Notes: generated by a model not told the origin, from the sequence alone. Positions 7,382 through 16,611 are shown, counted from the first letter of the stretch. The stretch: DNA of 64,000 bases from Sphingobacteriaceae bacterium GW460-11-11-14-LB5 (GCA_002151545.1 CP021237.1:3906001-3970000); one strand, 5' to 3'. Translations and numbers: made by a program.

Positions 7382-8668
7382 CTACACTTCCTCTGCTTTT
7401 TCTATCATTGCGGGTTGAATAGCTTTTAAATACTTCTGCTCATCAAACTGTTTTTCGCTTTTAGCAATTACGATGGTAGCCACACCGTTTCCAATTACGT
7501 TGGTTATCGCTCTGGCTTCGCTCATAAAACGATCTACACCGATTAATATCGAAATATGTTCAATCGGCATAATTTTTAAGGCCGTTAAGGTTGATACCAA
7601 AACAATAAAACCACTACCAGTTACCCCTGCAGCACCTTTTGAAGTTATCATCAACACACCTAAGACGGTGATCTGCTGTCCAAGCGTTAAATCCACATGA
7701 AAAACCTGACAGAGAAATATAACGGCCATGGCCAGATAAATTGCTGTTCCATCCAGGTTGAATGAATAACCCGTAGGAATAACCAAACCAACAACCGATT
7801 TATCGCAACCGATGGCTTCCATTTTCTGCATCATACTCGGCAAGGCAGATTCTGATGAGGAGGTACCCAATACAATTAAAATTTCCTGACGGATATACTT
7901 CAGGTAAGCCCAGAGGCTAAAGTTATAGTAACGGCAAATTCCGTTTAAAATCACGAAAATAAACAGGAAGCAGGTTAAATAAACCGAACCCATGAGTTTG
8001 GCCATGCCCACTATACTTTCCAGACCATGAGTACCAATGCTGAAAGCCATTCCGCCGAAAGCACCAATTGGTGCTAAACGCATAATCAGCTTCATAATTT
8101 TAAATAACACCTTCGATATTTTATCAAAGGCATTCAAAACTGTGGTACCTTCGCCACCCAGTTTATTCAGTCCATAACCAAAAAGAATGGCAAACAATAA
8201 AATCTGTAAAATATTGCCTTCGGCAAATGAGGCTATAATATTATGCGGAATAATATGCAGGAAGAATTCGGCCCAATTCATGTCTTTTGCCTGTTCAGCA
8301 TAACCTGCAATTTTGGTAGCATCGCCAGCCTTAGCAATCATTCCGGCACCGGGCTTTAAAACATTGGCTACCAATAAACCAATTGCAATGGCTACTGTGC
8401 TCACAATTTCGAAATATAACAGTGCCTTGCCGCCTACCCTGCCCACCTTTTTCATATCGCCCATATGCGCAATACCTAAAACAATGGTAAAGAAAATAAT
8501 TGGTGCAATTAACATGCTAATCAGGTTAATAAAACCCTGACTGATTAATTTAGCGGTGGGTGCAAAACCAGGAAAGTAAGCACCAACGTAGATTCCAATG
8601 ATGATGGCCAATAAAACCTGAAAGGTTAAATTGGAAAATACTTTCTTTATAAATTCTGTAACTGTCAT
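7382..8668 (-). CDS. dctA: Dicarboxylate:cation symporter, DctA-like (DAACS family)
   Basis: A 428-residue inner-membrane symporter, the same length as E. coli DctA and very similar along the chain. It imports C4-dicarboxylates or acidic amino acids with Na+ or H+. The re-entrant hairpin motif GTSSSESALP, the cation/substrate motif NLDGTAIYL in transmembrane segment 7 and hairpin 2 SKGAAGVTGSGF are all present. Eight transmembrane segments are expected. The strong match to DctA across LLYFEIVSTVA and VVGLVIPTGYSFNLDG favours succinate/malate/fumarate over glutamate, but substrate is inferred. Confidence 0.92.
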   Translation of the reverse strand: MTVTEFIKKVFSNLTFQVLLAIIIGIYVGAYFPGFAPTAKLISQGFINLISMLIAPIIFFTIVLGIAHMGDMKKVGRVGGKALLYFEIVSTVAIAIGLLVANVLKPGAGMIAKAGDATKIAGYAEQAKDMNWAEFFLHIIPHNIIASFAEGNILQILLFAILFGYGLNKLGGEGTTVLNAFDKISKVLFKIMKLIMRLAPIGAFGGMAFSIGTHGLESIVGMAKLMGSVYLTCFLFIFVILNGICRYYNFSLWAYLKYIRQEILIVLGTSSSESALPSMMQKMEAIGCDKSVVGLVIPTGYSFNLDGTAIYLAMAVIFLCQVFHVDLTLGQQITVLGVLMITSKGAAGVTGSGFIVLVSTLTALKIMPIEHISILIGVDRFMSEARAITNVIGNGVATIVIAKSEKQFDEQKYLKAIQPAMIEKAEEV

Positions 8669-8753
8669 TTACCTGGTGTGAGTAAGGAAAGATATGCGTA
8701 TTTTTCTATTTAGTGGCACAATAGCTTAAAACCTAACTTAAAAAGCGATTTCG

Positions 8754-9779
8754 TTATTTATAAATGCTGACTTCAATTTTTCCGTCAGCTGTTATGGTAC
8801 CTCTGTACATTCCCTCGGTATTAAAGGGCAGTGCTACGTTACCTTTTTTATCTAAAGCAATTAAGCCACCATCGCCCCCCATTTTTCCTACTTTATCTAA
8901 GGCTATTTTCGAAGCTTCGGCAACGGATAAACCCTTGTATTCCATTAAATCGGAAATGGTTTTGGCCACCACATTGCGGATGTAAAATTCGCCCCAACCG
9001 GTACAGGAAATACCTGCGGTTTCGTTATTGCAATAGGTACCGGCACCAATAATAGGCGCATCGCCTACCCGGCCATATTTTTTGTTGGTCATACCACCGG
9101 TTGAGGTTCCTGCAGCTAAGTTACCCGCTTGATCTAAGGCCACACAACCCACCGTACCAAATTTATAATCGTGATTTTTGCTTCCCAGTAATTCCGATTT
9201 CTTGTTTCCATGATCGAGTACTGCTTTTGTCGAATCTTCTTTAATGGCTTTTTGCAAACCATCCCAGCGCTCTTTAGTCCAGAAGTATTTTGGATCTACG
9301 ATTTCCAGTCCTACTTCTTTAGCAAACTGCTCAGCACCCGCACCCACCATCATCACGTGTTCTGATTTTTCCATCACAGCCCTTGCTGCCGAAATTGGAT
9401 TTTTAATGGTGGTTACTCCGGCAACCGATCCTGCCATTAAAGTTTTACCATCCATTATTGCCGCATCGAGTTCGTTTCTGCCATCATGCGTAAAAACGGC
9501 ACCTTTTCCTGCATTAAAGTGAGGATCGTTTTCCATCACATGAATCGTGGCTTCTACGGCATCCATGCTGCTTTTTCCTGCTTTAATTTCGGCATAACCT
9601 GCCTGCAAAGCTTGTGTTAAAACAGCAATATAAGCGGCCTCCTTTTCGGCAGTCATATTCTTTTTGAGAATGGTGCCGGCACCGCCGTGAATAACCATTA
9701 CATATTTTTTCTGCTGAGCAGAAACTTGCAGGGTTAAAGCCGAAAACAAGAATAAGGCAAGTAATTTTAACGGTTTCAT
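8754..9779 (-). CDS. Isoaspartyl peptidase / L-asparaginase (Ntn hydrolase), secreted
   Basis: A 341-residue exported precursor with signal peptide 1-22 (ending VSAQ). The family hydrolyses isoaspartyl dipeptides and asparagine. It matures by self-cleavage before T209 in YKFGTVGCVAL, creating the nucleophile of the beta chain. The alpha-chain start HGGAGTI (residues 31-37) and the beta-chain motif STGGMTNKKYGRVGDAPIIG are intact. Length fits the plant-type family after removal of the signal. Periplasmic location is inferred. A copy of the 3' end of the ABC exporter gene lies between this gene and the next. Confidence 0.92.
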   Translation of the reverse strand: MKPLKLLALFLFSALTLQVSAQQKKYVMVIHGGAGTILKKNMTAEKEAAYIAVLTQALQAGYAEIKAGKSSMDAVEATIHVMENDPHFNAGKGAVFTHDGRNELDAAIMDGKTLMAGSVAGVTTIKNPISAARAVMEKSEHVMMVGAGAEQFAKEVGLEIVDPKYFWTKERWDGLQKAIKEDSTKAVLDHGNKKSELLGSKNHDYKFGTVGCVALDQAGNLAAGTSTGGMTNKKYGRVGDAPIIGAGTYCNNETAGISCTGWGEFYIRNVVAKTISDLMEYKGLSVAEASKIALDKVGKMGGDGGLIALDKKGNVALPFNTEGMYRGTITADGKIEVSIYK

Positions 9780-9836
9780 CTTCCTATAGGATTTAAGAAG
9801 CTGTTAAATTAAGAAAATCCTCGGGAATAAAGCGTC

Positions 9837-9905
9837 TAAACTTTAGCTATATCTTTTGACGAGAATTGCAGATCGTAAAGCTTTTTATAGTAACCATTTA
9901 ATTTT
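9837..9905 (-). pseudogene. Fragment of the ABC exporter 3' end
   Basis: These ~69 bases repeat 10973-11041 with about six mismatches (roughly 91% identity by eye). On the minus strand they encode KLNGYYKKLYDLQFSSKDIAKV followed by a stop, against the exporter ending with SSKGIAKV. The fragment has no upstream reading frame and cannot be expressed. It is separated from the full gene by one plus-strand gene, so it is a remnant of a duplication or insertion event. Confidence 0.85.
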
Positions 9906-9964
9906 TAAGCTACTGGTAAAGCCAATTATATTCCTCCCATAAGTACAAACTTTATGAATGGCAA

Positions 9965-9997
9965 ATTGTAAGGTTTTCAATGTTTATTCTATTTTTG
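9965..9997 (+). promoter_or_regulatory. Promoter of the unknown secreted protein gene
   Basis: ATTG (9965-9968), 21 bases, TATTTTTG (9990-9997), a good Bacteroidetes -33/-7 pair. The predicted leader is about 22 bases. Confidence 0.55.
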
Positions 9998-10025
9998 CTT
10001 CACTAATCCAAATCAAGCCCTCAAA

Positions 10026-10946
10026 ATGAAGTCTTACCCGATCCTGCTGAAATTATTATTACTCCTACTACCATTTTTATCAGTTGCACAAAGTGAAAAA
10101 ACAGAGTTAGATATTTATCCCCATTGGGAAAAAGATGAGGTCCATAAAATTTCACTTAAAAGTACCACAACCGATATTGCTAACAAAATATCTATTCAAT
10201 ACATATCTAATTTTGATGCAAATTTCAGGGTAGTAGAAAAGAACGAAGATGAACTTTTAATTGAATGGACTTTTACAAATGCTAAACTGGCCAGCAAGGA
10301 TAAGATTATAGAAAATGTTCTACTTGCCAGTCTGGTAAACAAGAAAATCAGCATAAAATTTTCGGGCTATGGGAAATTTATTTCTCTTGTTAATGAGGAT
10401 GAATTAAGAACTGTTGCAGATAAAACTATCGATAAATTGATGGCTACAACCTCCGATCCAAACTACAAAATATTGCTTAATAGTGCTAAACGCCTGATTT
10501 CTACTCCACAAGGCATTGGATCAGCAATTTTAAAGCCCATAAAGTTTTACCACTATTGTTTCGATCACAGCTTTAAGCTTAATGAAGAAGTTGTAAATAA
10601 TGTTCTTGTTCCTAATGCTTTAGGCGGAGCACCTTTTAATGCAATAGAAAGAGTTAAATGTACTGATATTGATCAGCAGAAATCCATCTGCAGAATTGAA
10701 AGCAGCAAAATCGCAGATGGTGTGGCTTTAACTAAAGCGGTAAAAGATTTTTTTATAAAAGGCAATAAAAACGATGCAAAAACAATAGAAAAGCAATTTA
10801 AAAATATTGATTATGAAGTTTCAGAATCTACGGCACATGAAATAAATTTCAAGACAGGAACTATTTTAAAAGCATCTTTTAAAAGAAAAGTAAACCTAGG
10901 TGTGTACAATAGGACATCGCTAAATGAAATACAGTCTATTGATTAG
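10026..10946 (+). CDS. Secreted protein of unknown function
   Basis: 306 residues with a signal peptide (1-22, LLPFLSVAQ). I do not recognise a family. The mature part is lysine-rich, with alternating hydrophobic residues suggesting beta strands and only two cysteines, both near residues 215-235. It has its own promoter and lies opposite to its neighbours. It sits exactly between the ABC exporter and a fragment of that exporter's 3' end, which implies it arrived as an insertion. A structure-based search would be the best way to place it. Confidence 0.75.
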   Translation: MKSYPILLKLLLLLLPFLSVAQSEKTELDIYPHWEKDEVHKISLKSTTTDIANKISIQYISNFDANFRVVEKNEDELLIEWTFTNAKLASKDKIIENVLLASLVNKKISIKFSGYGKFISLVNEDELRTVADKTIDKLMATTSDPNYKILLNSAKRLISTPQGIGSAILKPIKFYHYCFDHSFKLNEEVVNNVLVPNALGGAPFNAIERVKCTDIDQQKSICRIESSKIADGVALTKAVKDFFIKGNKNDAKTIEKQFKNIDYEVSESTAHEINFKTGTILKASFKRKVNLGVYNRTSLNEIQSID

Positions 10947-10972
10947 CATATAAATCAATAATTTGGAATAAA

Positions 10973-12742
10973 TTAAACTTTAGCTATTCCTTTGGACGAG
11001 AATTGCAGATCGTAAAGCTTTTTATAGTAGCCATTTAGTTTTAACAACTGCTGATGTGTTCCTTTTTCTTTGATCTCTCCTTTATCGAGCACAATAATCT
11101 GATCGGCCTTTTGAATGGTGGATAAACGGTGAGCAATTACGATGGAGGTTCGGCCTTCCATTAAATTATCAATGGCTTTCTGGATCAGTAATTCGGTTTC
11201 GGTATCAACTGATGAGGTAGCTTCATCTAAAACCAAAATAGCCGGATTGTGCACCAGCGCACGGATAAACGAAATTAATTGTGCCTGTCCTGCCGAGAGC
11301 GTAGCGCCTCTTTCCATCACATTGTACTGATAAGCACCAGGTAAACGTTCGATAAAATCGTGTGCACCAACTTTTTTGGCCGCATTAACTACTTCTGCTA
11401 TCGTAATTTCAGGATTATTAAGGGTAATATTGTTTAAAATGGTGTCTGAAAATAAGAAAACATCCTGCAGCACGGTAGCAATGTGACTTCTCAGGTAATC
11501 GAGGTCAAAATCTTCAATGCGGATACCATCAACCGTAATATCCCCTTTTTTCACTTCATAAAAGCGGTTCAGGATATTGATGGTAGAAGATTTACCTGCC
11601 CCGGTTGCTCCAACCAAAGCAACGGTTTCGCCAGCTTTTACTTCAAAGCTGAGGTCTTTCAGCACATAATTTTCATCATTGTAGGCAAACCATACCTTTT
11701 CGAATTTAATATTTCCTTCTAATTTTGCAGGCCTTTGTGTTCCCTCATTTGGTGTGGTCTCATCAGTATCTAAAACTTTAAAAACACGTTCGGCACCAAC
11801 CATACCCATCTGCAGGGTATTAAACTTATCTGCCAGCTGGCGGATTGGCGTGAACACCATACCCAGGTACATGATAAACTGGGTGATGGTTCCGGGTGTT
11901 ACATCCAGGGGTTTGGAAAGAATGCTTTTCGCGCCATACCATACCAATAAGCCCAGCGACATGGCCGAGATTAACTCTACTACCGGAAAAAAGATAGAAT
12001 AATACCAGTTAGAACGGATATTGGCATCGCGATAACGTTTATTAATCGCGTAGAACTTTCTGTACTCCTGTTTCTCTCTTGCAAAGTATTGAACGATAGA
12101 AACACCTGTAATGTGTTCCTGTAAAAAGGTATTCAGGTTAGAAACCTCATTCCGAATTTCCTGAAAGGCCACTTTAATCGCCTGCTGAAATTTCCGGGTA
12201 GCCATAATCAACAAAGGAATGGGTAAAAGCACCACCAAACTCAATTGCCAATCGGTGTATAACATTACGCACACAATTACTACCACCTGCAAACTATCGC
12301 CAATCATGGAGATTAAACCTTCCGAAAAGATATCAGCAATGGTTTCCAGGTCTGAAACTGTTCTGGTTATTAATTGTCCGATGGGTGTTTTATCGAAAAA
12401 TTTAAGGCGGAGTTTGGTAATGTGGTTAAAAACATTGATCCGCAGGTCGCGGATAACCGATTGCCCCAGGGTATTGGTTAAAAGCGTATGGTTATACTGG
12501 ATCAGTGTCTGTAAAATCAACATAAAGACCATCAGCATGGTCATGTTGACCAGCCCGGAGTAATTCCCTGCTAAAATATAATGATCGAGTGTATACTTAA
12601 TTAAAAACGGACGTACGGGAGAAATGGCCGCGAGCAGAATGGTTAAAATAACCGACCATACAAAAACAGCACGGTAAGGCTTTACGTATTGAAAAATACG
12701 TTTCAGTAATCCGGTGTTGTATACGTCGCCTGTAACTGCCAT
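10973..12742 (-). CDS. ABC exporter, fused permease and ATPase (MsbA/LmrA type)
   Basis: A 589-residue half-transporter expected to work as a homodimer. Six transmembrane helices span about residues 25-310. The nucleotide-binding domain (about 345-580) has Walker A GATGAGKSS, signature LSAGQAQL (the usual fourth residue G and fifth Q are kept, arginine/lysine position changed), Walker B ILVLDEATSSVD and H-loop IAHRLS. Substrate is unknown; lipid or multidrug export is typical. Its 3' end is copied at 9837-9905. Its 5' side abuts the tandem repeat array, and no clear promoter is seen there. Confidence 0.93.
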   Translation of the reverse strand: MAVTGDVYNTGLLKRIFQYVKPYRAVFVWSVILTILLAAISPVRPFLIKYTLDHYILAGNYSGLVNMTMLMVFMLILQTLIQYNHTLLTNTLGQSVIRDLRINVFNHITKLRLKFFDKTPIGQLITRTVSDLETIADIFSEGLISMIGDSLQVVVIVCVMLYTDWQLSLVVLLPIPLLIMATRKFQQAIKVAFQEIRNEVSNLNTFLQEHITGVSIVQYFAREKQEYRKFYAINKRYRDANIRSNWYYSIFFPVVELISAMSLGLLVWYGAKSILSKPLDVTPGTITQFIMYLGMVFTPIRQLADKFNTLQMGMVGAERVFKVLDTDETTPNEGTQRPAKLEGNIKFEKVWFAYNDENYVLKDLSFEVKAGETVALVGATGAGKSSTINILNRFYEVKKGDITVDGIRIEDFDLDYLRSHIATVLQDVFLFSDTILNNITLNNPEITIAEVVNAAKKVGAHDFIERLPGAYQYNVMERGATLSAGQAQLISFIRALVHNPAILVLDEATSSVDTETELLIQKAIDNLMEGRTSIVIAHRLSTIQKADQIIVLDKGEIKEKGTHQQLLKLNGYYKKLYDLQFSSKGIAKV

Positions 12743-12762
12743 TTTTAAGGTTTAGGGTGTAA

Positions 12763-13263
12763 GGTTTAGGGTATAAGGCCTACACTGTTTTAAAATTTTA
12801 AATTATACTATCTTTTTGTTGTAATTCACTTTTTTTATGGCGGTTGCTGCACCTTCCACCTTAAACCCTTCTACCTTCTACCTTATATAAGGTTTAGGGT
12901 ATAAGGCCTTACACTGTTTTAAAATTTTAAATTATACTATCTTTTTGTTGTAATTCACTTTTTTTATGGCGGTTGCTGCACCTTCCACCTTAAACCCTTC
13001 TACCTTCTACCTTATATAAGGTTTAGGGTATAAGGCCTTACACTGTTTTAAAATTTTAAATTATACTATCTTTTTGTTGTAATTCACTTTTTTTATGGCG
13101 GTTGCTGCACCTTCCACCTTAAACCCTTCTACCTTCTACCTTATATAAGGTTTAGGGTTTAAGGTCCTACGTATCTTACACAAATTTCAATAAAGGAAAA
13201 GTTTATCTTGTAAAGCGGTCGCCAAACCTTTTACCTCACACCTTTAACCTTCTACCTTATATA
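12763..13263. repeat. Tandem array of a 129-bp intergenic unit
   Basis: Units start at 12763, 12891 and 13020 (128, 129 and 129 bases). The second and third look identical; the first lacks one T. A fourth, strongly diverged unit follows from 13149 and runs into the 3' end of truA at the shared word CCTTATATAAGG. Each unit opens with GGTTTAGGGTATAAGG and closes with a CCTTAAACCC...CTACCTT stretch that is roughly its reverse complement, so each can fold back. There are no spacers or conserved repeat-spacer alternation, so it is not CRISPR. Recent expansion is inferred from near-identity. Confidence 0.92.
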
Positions 13264-14004
13264 AGGGTATTCTATCTTCACTAAGTACAAACCGCAGGCT
13301 GGCACCGATTGTCCGGCGTTACTGCGGTTTTTACTTTCTATTATTGCTTTAAAATCCGTTAAATTTATTTCCTTTTTACCAATCTGCACCAGGGTACCCA
13401 TAATAGCCCTTACCATGTTCCGTAAAAAGCGATCGGCCTGAATGGTAAAAACCAGTCCATCTTCCTGTTCTTCGAAAACGGCTTTGGTTACTTTGCAATT
13501 ATTGGTAAAGGTTTGCGTATTTGACTTACTGAAGCACGAAAAATCGGTATAATTTAACAACAATGCTGCAGCGCTATTCATCGCTTCTCTATCCAGTTGA
13601 TCTTTAACCAACCAAGATCGGTTAAGTTTAAAAGGATTTTTTTCGAAGTGAAGATAATATTTATAAGCACGGGCAGTTGCATCAAAGCGGGCATGGGCAT
13701 CATCATGCACGGGTATTATTTTTTTTGCAGCAATTTGATAGGGCAACATGGCATTGATGCCCGTTACTGCGTTTAAAACTTTTGCCTCTTCTACACCTTC
13801 CACATCAAAATGCGCATAAAAATCAGTGGCATGTACGCCGGCATCCGTTCTGCCGCAGCCCAATGTTTCGATAGCTTGCCTAAAAAAAACAGACATAGCC
13901 TTATCTAACAATTCCTGAACGGTAATTGCATTAGGTTGTGTTTGCCAGCCATGGTATAAGCTGCCATCATAAGCCAGTTGGATGAAATACCTTTTTTTAC
14001 TCAA
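13252..14004 (-). CDS. truA: tRNA pseudouridine(38-40) synthase
   Basis: A 250-residue TruA, which makes pseudouridine in the anticodon stem-loop of many tRNAs. The catalytic aspartate is D54 in GCGRTDAGVHA, and the N-terminal AYDGSLYHGWQTQ block is intact. The start is TTG at 14004: no methionine lies upstream of the conserved block, and the -7 motif ends only eight bases before the TTG, so the message may be almost leaderless. The last codons and stop lie within the diverged first unit of the tandem repeat array. A decayed copy of its first ~15 codons lies at 16612-16672. Confidence 0.95.
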   Translation of the reverse strand: MSKKRYFIQLAYDGSLYHGWQTQPNAITVQELLDKAMSVFFRQAIETLGCGRTDAGVHATDFYAHFDVEGVEEAKVLNAVTGINAMLPYQIAAKKIIPVHDDAHARFDATARAYKYYLHFEKNPFKLNRSWLVKDQLDREAMNSAAALLLNYTDFSCFSKSNTQTFTNNCKVTKAVFEEQEDGLVFTIQADRFLRNMVRAIMGTLVQIGKKEINLTDFKAIIESKNRSNAGQSVPACGLYLVKIEYPYIR

Positions 14005-14011
14005 AGCGATG

Positions 14012-14019
14012 CAAAAATA
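14012..14019 (-). promoter_or_regulatory. Promoter -7 element of truA
   Basis: On the minus strand TATTTTTG fits TAnnTTTG. Transcription would start about 14005-14007, right at the TTG start codon. A -33 element is not obvious. Confidence 0.5.
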
Positions 14020-14075
14020 CTTTTTTCCTTTTATTTAGAAGGAAAGCACTTCACATTTATTCGTAATAGCCCTCA

Positions 14076-16565
14076 CTAAGGTTTAGCGGTATTTTTTTCG
14101 TCAAACTGCCATTTATTATTGTAAAAACCAGCCAGCTTAATGCCTTTACTTCCTTCTTTAGGTAACTCAGACGAAAATATCATAAAATCAGGGAAACCGC
14201 TGCCGCCGGCAAAATACTGGTTGGCATAAGCAGCTTTCATGCCGGTTACTCCGGTGCTGGCCACTACGCCGATTAATAATTTGTTATCCTGTTGTGGCCA
14301 AATGTAATATGCTGCTAAATCATCTCCTTTCCAGCTGCCTTGTCCTGTGGTTATTTGCGAATTGCTTACCTGTATCGGGCAATCTTTCAGTAAGGTTTTC
14401 CAGGCTGTATTATTTTCGGAATTTCCGTACAAAATAATATTACGCCCCTGGTATTTTGATGCCGAAAATTCTTTATCCATGATGATATCAATTGCGCCGT
14501 TACCACGGTAATACCAACTTTCAGCATCGTATTTGGCTTTATTTAAATTAGCCTGATTGGCTTCAGCACTGCCTTTTGTGCCCACTACAAAAACCATTTT
14601 ATGATTAAATGCTTCTTTAAAAGTGCCATACCGCAACGGGTTTTTATCTCTTTTATCAATTTTGGTAATAATTTGCCATGCCTCGTTATTTTTCTCTAAA
14701 AACAGGGTATCATTAACACTTTGTGTGGTATAATTAATTACGGTTAAGCTATCTAAAGTAATTTTCACAGGTGTTTTTGCACCAAAATCGGTTAAAGCCA
14801 ATTTTAAAAGGGCAACATTTTCAGTTTTACCCACAATGCTTGATAACTTCCTGTCTCGCGTTAACATGATGCGGCTATATTGTAAAGGCTGCGTTTGCTG
14901 ATAAATAGTGGCCCAGCGATAAGTAGCCGAAATCCCAGGACTTGATGTTGTAAAATCAATGCGGTTTACCGCCGAATCGGTAGCAATAGTATGCCACTTA
15001 AAAAAATTAAAAATAGGTGGCCAATCTACACTTTGATCGCCAAACCAGTGTTCACCTCCGGGATATTCGTAATAACTAAAATCGGCATGGAAGCCTGAAA
15101 GCAATTTCTTCATTTGTCTGGCGTAACTAACAGGAACGACCTTATCGGCATCGCCATGCAAAATATAAACACCTAATGGGGTATAATTGGTTGCCAGTTT
15201 CGGAACATCGCTTTGATTACCCGCTCTTAACAGCATTCTTTCCACTATATTTTTACTGCTATCCGGAATTTTACCATCGGCAGAACCATAATCTTTTAGC
15301 GAAGCATAACCTGCAGCAGGTGCAATAGCCGCCCATTTATCGGGATAAGTGGCTCCTAAAAACCAGGTGCCGTGCCCACCCATAGAATGACCCGTGAGGT
15401 AAATCTGTTTATCACTTGGTTTAAACTGATCTTTAGCCAATGCCAACACTTCTAAAGCGTCCTGGCGACCCCAGTCTTCCCAATTAAAACCACGTGGCCT
15501 GCGGTTAGTGGCCGCCACTACTGTTCCCCAATCTTTAGATTTATAAGCTTTTGCCTGACCAATGGCTTCTACACCAGCGCCATGTACCGACAGAAATAAT
15601 GCTGAATTTGGTTTCCAGCCGTTAAGTTGCGGGGTAACCGCGAAATACTGCAAGCTGCCATCAATTTTGCTGATAAAAGTCTGTTTATGGGTTGATGAAT
15701 TGGCCAAAGCTTCAATTACAATCGTTTTCTGATCAACACTTGTTTTGTTCTGCAACAGTTGTATTTCGAGGTTATAATTACCTGGTGTGCTTATGGCGCT
15801 TGCATCTAATTCAAAAATTACTTTCCGCATGCTCAGTTTTGCAACGCGCGAAATGGCTATTTCCTGCTGTTTGCCATTTAAAACGGTTTTGATATGCAAA
15901 TCGTTAAAATCTTTTAAAGAAGAATTACTTACCGTTAATGCCCCCTTCAGCACACCATTTGCCTGATTGAGCACAATGCTGGGCAAGGTCACATCATCTG
16001 TGTGGAGGAGTAATTTTTTAGCGTTGACAATAATCATGGGCAAGATACTGGCACCTCTTACAAAAAGTTCGTTTACCCCTTTTTTTAATTGAACCGGAAT
16101 ATTCATGTAACCTGATGCATAAGGGTCGCCCATGTGCGGTGTACCATTGAAAAACAAACTATTACCACCAATTACATTTAAAATGGCGGTTTGTTCTGTA
16201 GGAGAGGTATAAGTTATGTAGATATAATCAGAACCTCTATCTATACTGCCCGGATTGAGGAAAGGATTATTTGTTGTTTGAAAAGATCTCCTCGAAAATG
16301 CACTAAAACGCCCGTTAGCATCTGCTTTAATAGCTTTCCACAATACTTTTTGTCCATCTTTACCTGCTGAAAATGCTACGTTTTCGGTTGGCTTTTCTAA
16401 TTTTCCATTAGCCATTTGCCAGGCCAGCAAATCGGTATAAGTGGCTTCACGGCCATAGCGGGTTCCGCTGGCTACCGTTAATGCATTTTCAAATTTAAGG
16501 GTATCTTGTGCAAAGGTGTTTGCTGCAGCAAGTAAGAACACTAGAAAAAGTAAGTTTTTTAGCAT
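14076..16565 (-). CDS. Large secreted alpha/beta-hydrolase (prolyl oligopeptidase / esterase-like)
   Basis: 829 residues with signal peptide 1-19. Residues ~300-525 form an alpha/beta-hydrolase domain with nucleophile S394 (TGHSMGGHG), acid D474 (LHGDADKVVP) and H506 (YPGGEHWFG). The domain resembles PHB-depolymerase-like esterases and S9 peptidases. The ~290 N-terminal residues look like beta-sandwich modules and the ~300 C-terminal residues are of unknown type. No beta-propeller is evident, so peptidase activity is uncertain and an extracellular esterase is equally likely. A decayed copy of the truA 5' end lies just upstream, suggesting insertion next to truA. Confidence 0.82.
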   Translation of the reverse strand: MLKNLLFLVFLLAAANTFAQDTLKFENALTVASGTRYGREATYTDLLAWQMANGKLEKPTENVAFSAGKDGQKVLWKAIKADANGRFSAFSRRSFQTTNNPFLNPGSIDRGSDYIYITYTSPTEQTAILNVIGGNSLFFNGTPHMGDPYASGYMNIPVQLKKGVNELFVRGASILPMIIVNAKKLLLHTDDVTLPSIVLNQANGVLKGALTVSNSSLKDFNDLHIKTVLNGKQQEIAISRVAKLSMRKVIFELDASAISTPGNYNLEIQLLQNKTSVDQKTIVIEALANSSTHKQTFISKIDGSLQYFAVTPQLNGWKPNSALFLSVHGAGVEAIGQAKAYKSKDWGTVVAATNRRPRGFNWEDWGRQDALEVLALAKDQFKPSDKQIYLTGHSMGGHGTWFLGATYPDKWAAIAPAAGYASLKDYGSADGKIPDSSKNIVERMLLRAGNQSDVPKLATNYTPLGVYILHGDADKVVPVSYARQMKKLLSGFHADFSYYEYPGGEHWFGDQSVDWPPIFNFFKWHTIATDSAVNRIDFTTSSPGISATYRWATIYQQTQPLQYSRIMLTRDRKLSSIVGKTENVALLKLALTDFGAKTPVKITLDSLTVINYTTQSVNDTLFLEKNNEAWQIITKIDKRDKNPLRYGTFKEAFNHKMVFVVGTKGSAEANQANLNKAKYDAESWYYRGNGAIDIIMDKEFSASKYQGRNIILYGNSENNTAWKTLLKDCPIQVSNSQITTGQGSWKGDDLAAYYIWPQQDNKLLIGVVASTGVTGMKAAYANQYFAGGSGFPDFMIFSSELPKEGSKGIKLAGFYNNKWQFDEKNTAKP

Positions 16566-16611
16566 AAATCGTTTTATTAGTCTGGTTGATCAAAGTTAAT
16601 CGATTTAAAAG

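Noticed and set aside
12750..13160. Telomere-like TTTAGGG words
   Set aside because: Occur only once or twice per 129-bp unit as part of a foldback; coincidental low complexity on a bacterial chromosome.
12763..13263. CRISPR array
   Set aside because: Units are 128-129 bases and contiguous, with no short repeat/unique spacer alternation and no cas genes.
14076..16565. Classic prolyl oligopeptidase with beta-propeller
   Set aside because: The catalytic domain is central rather than C-terminal and no propeller blades are evident; only the hydrolase fold is claimed.
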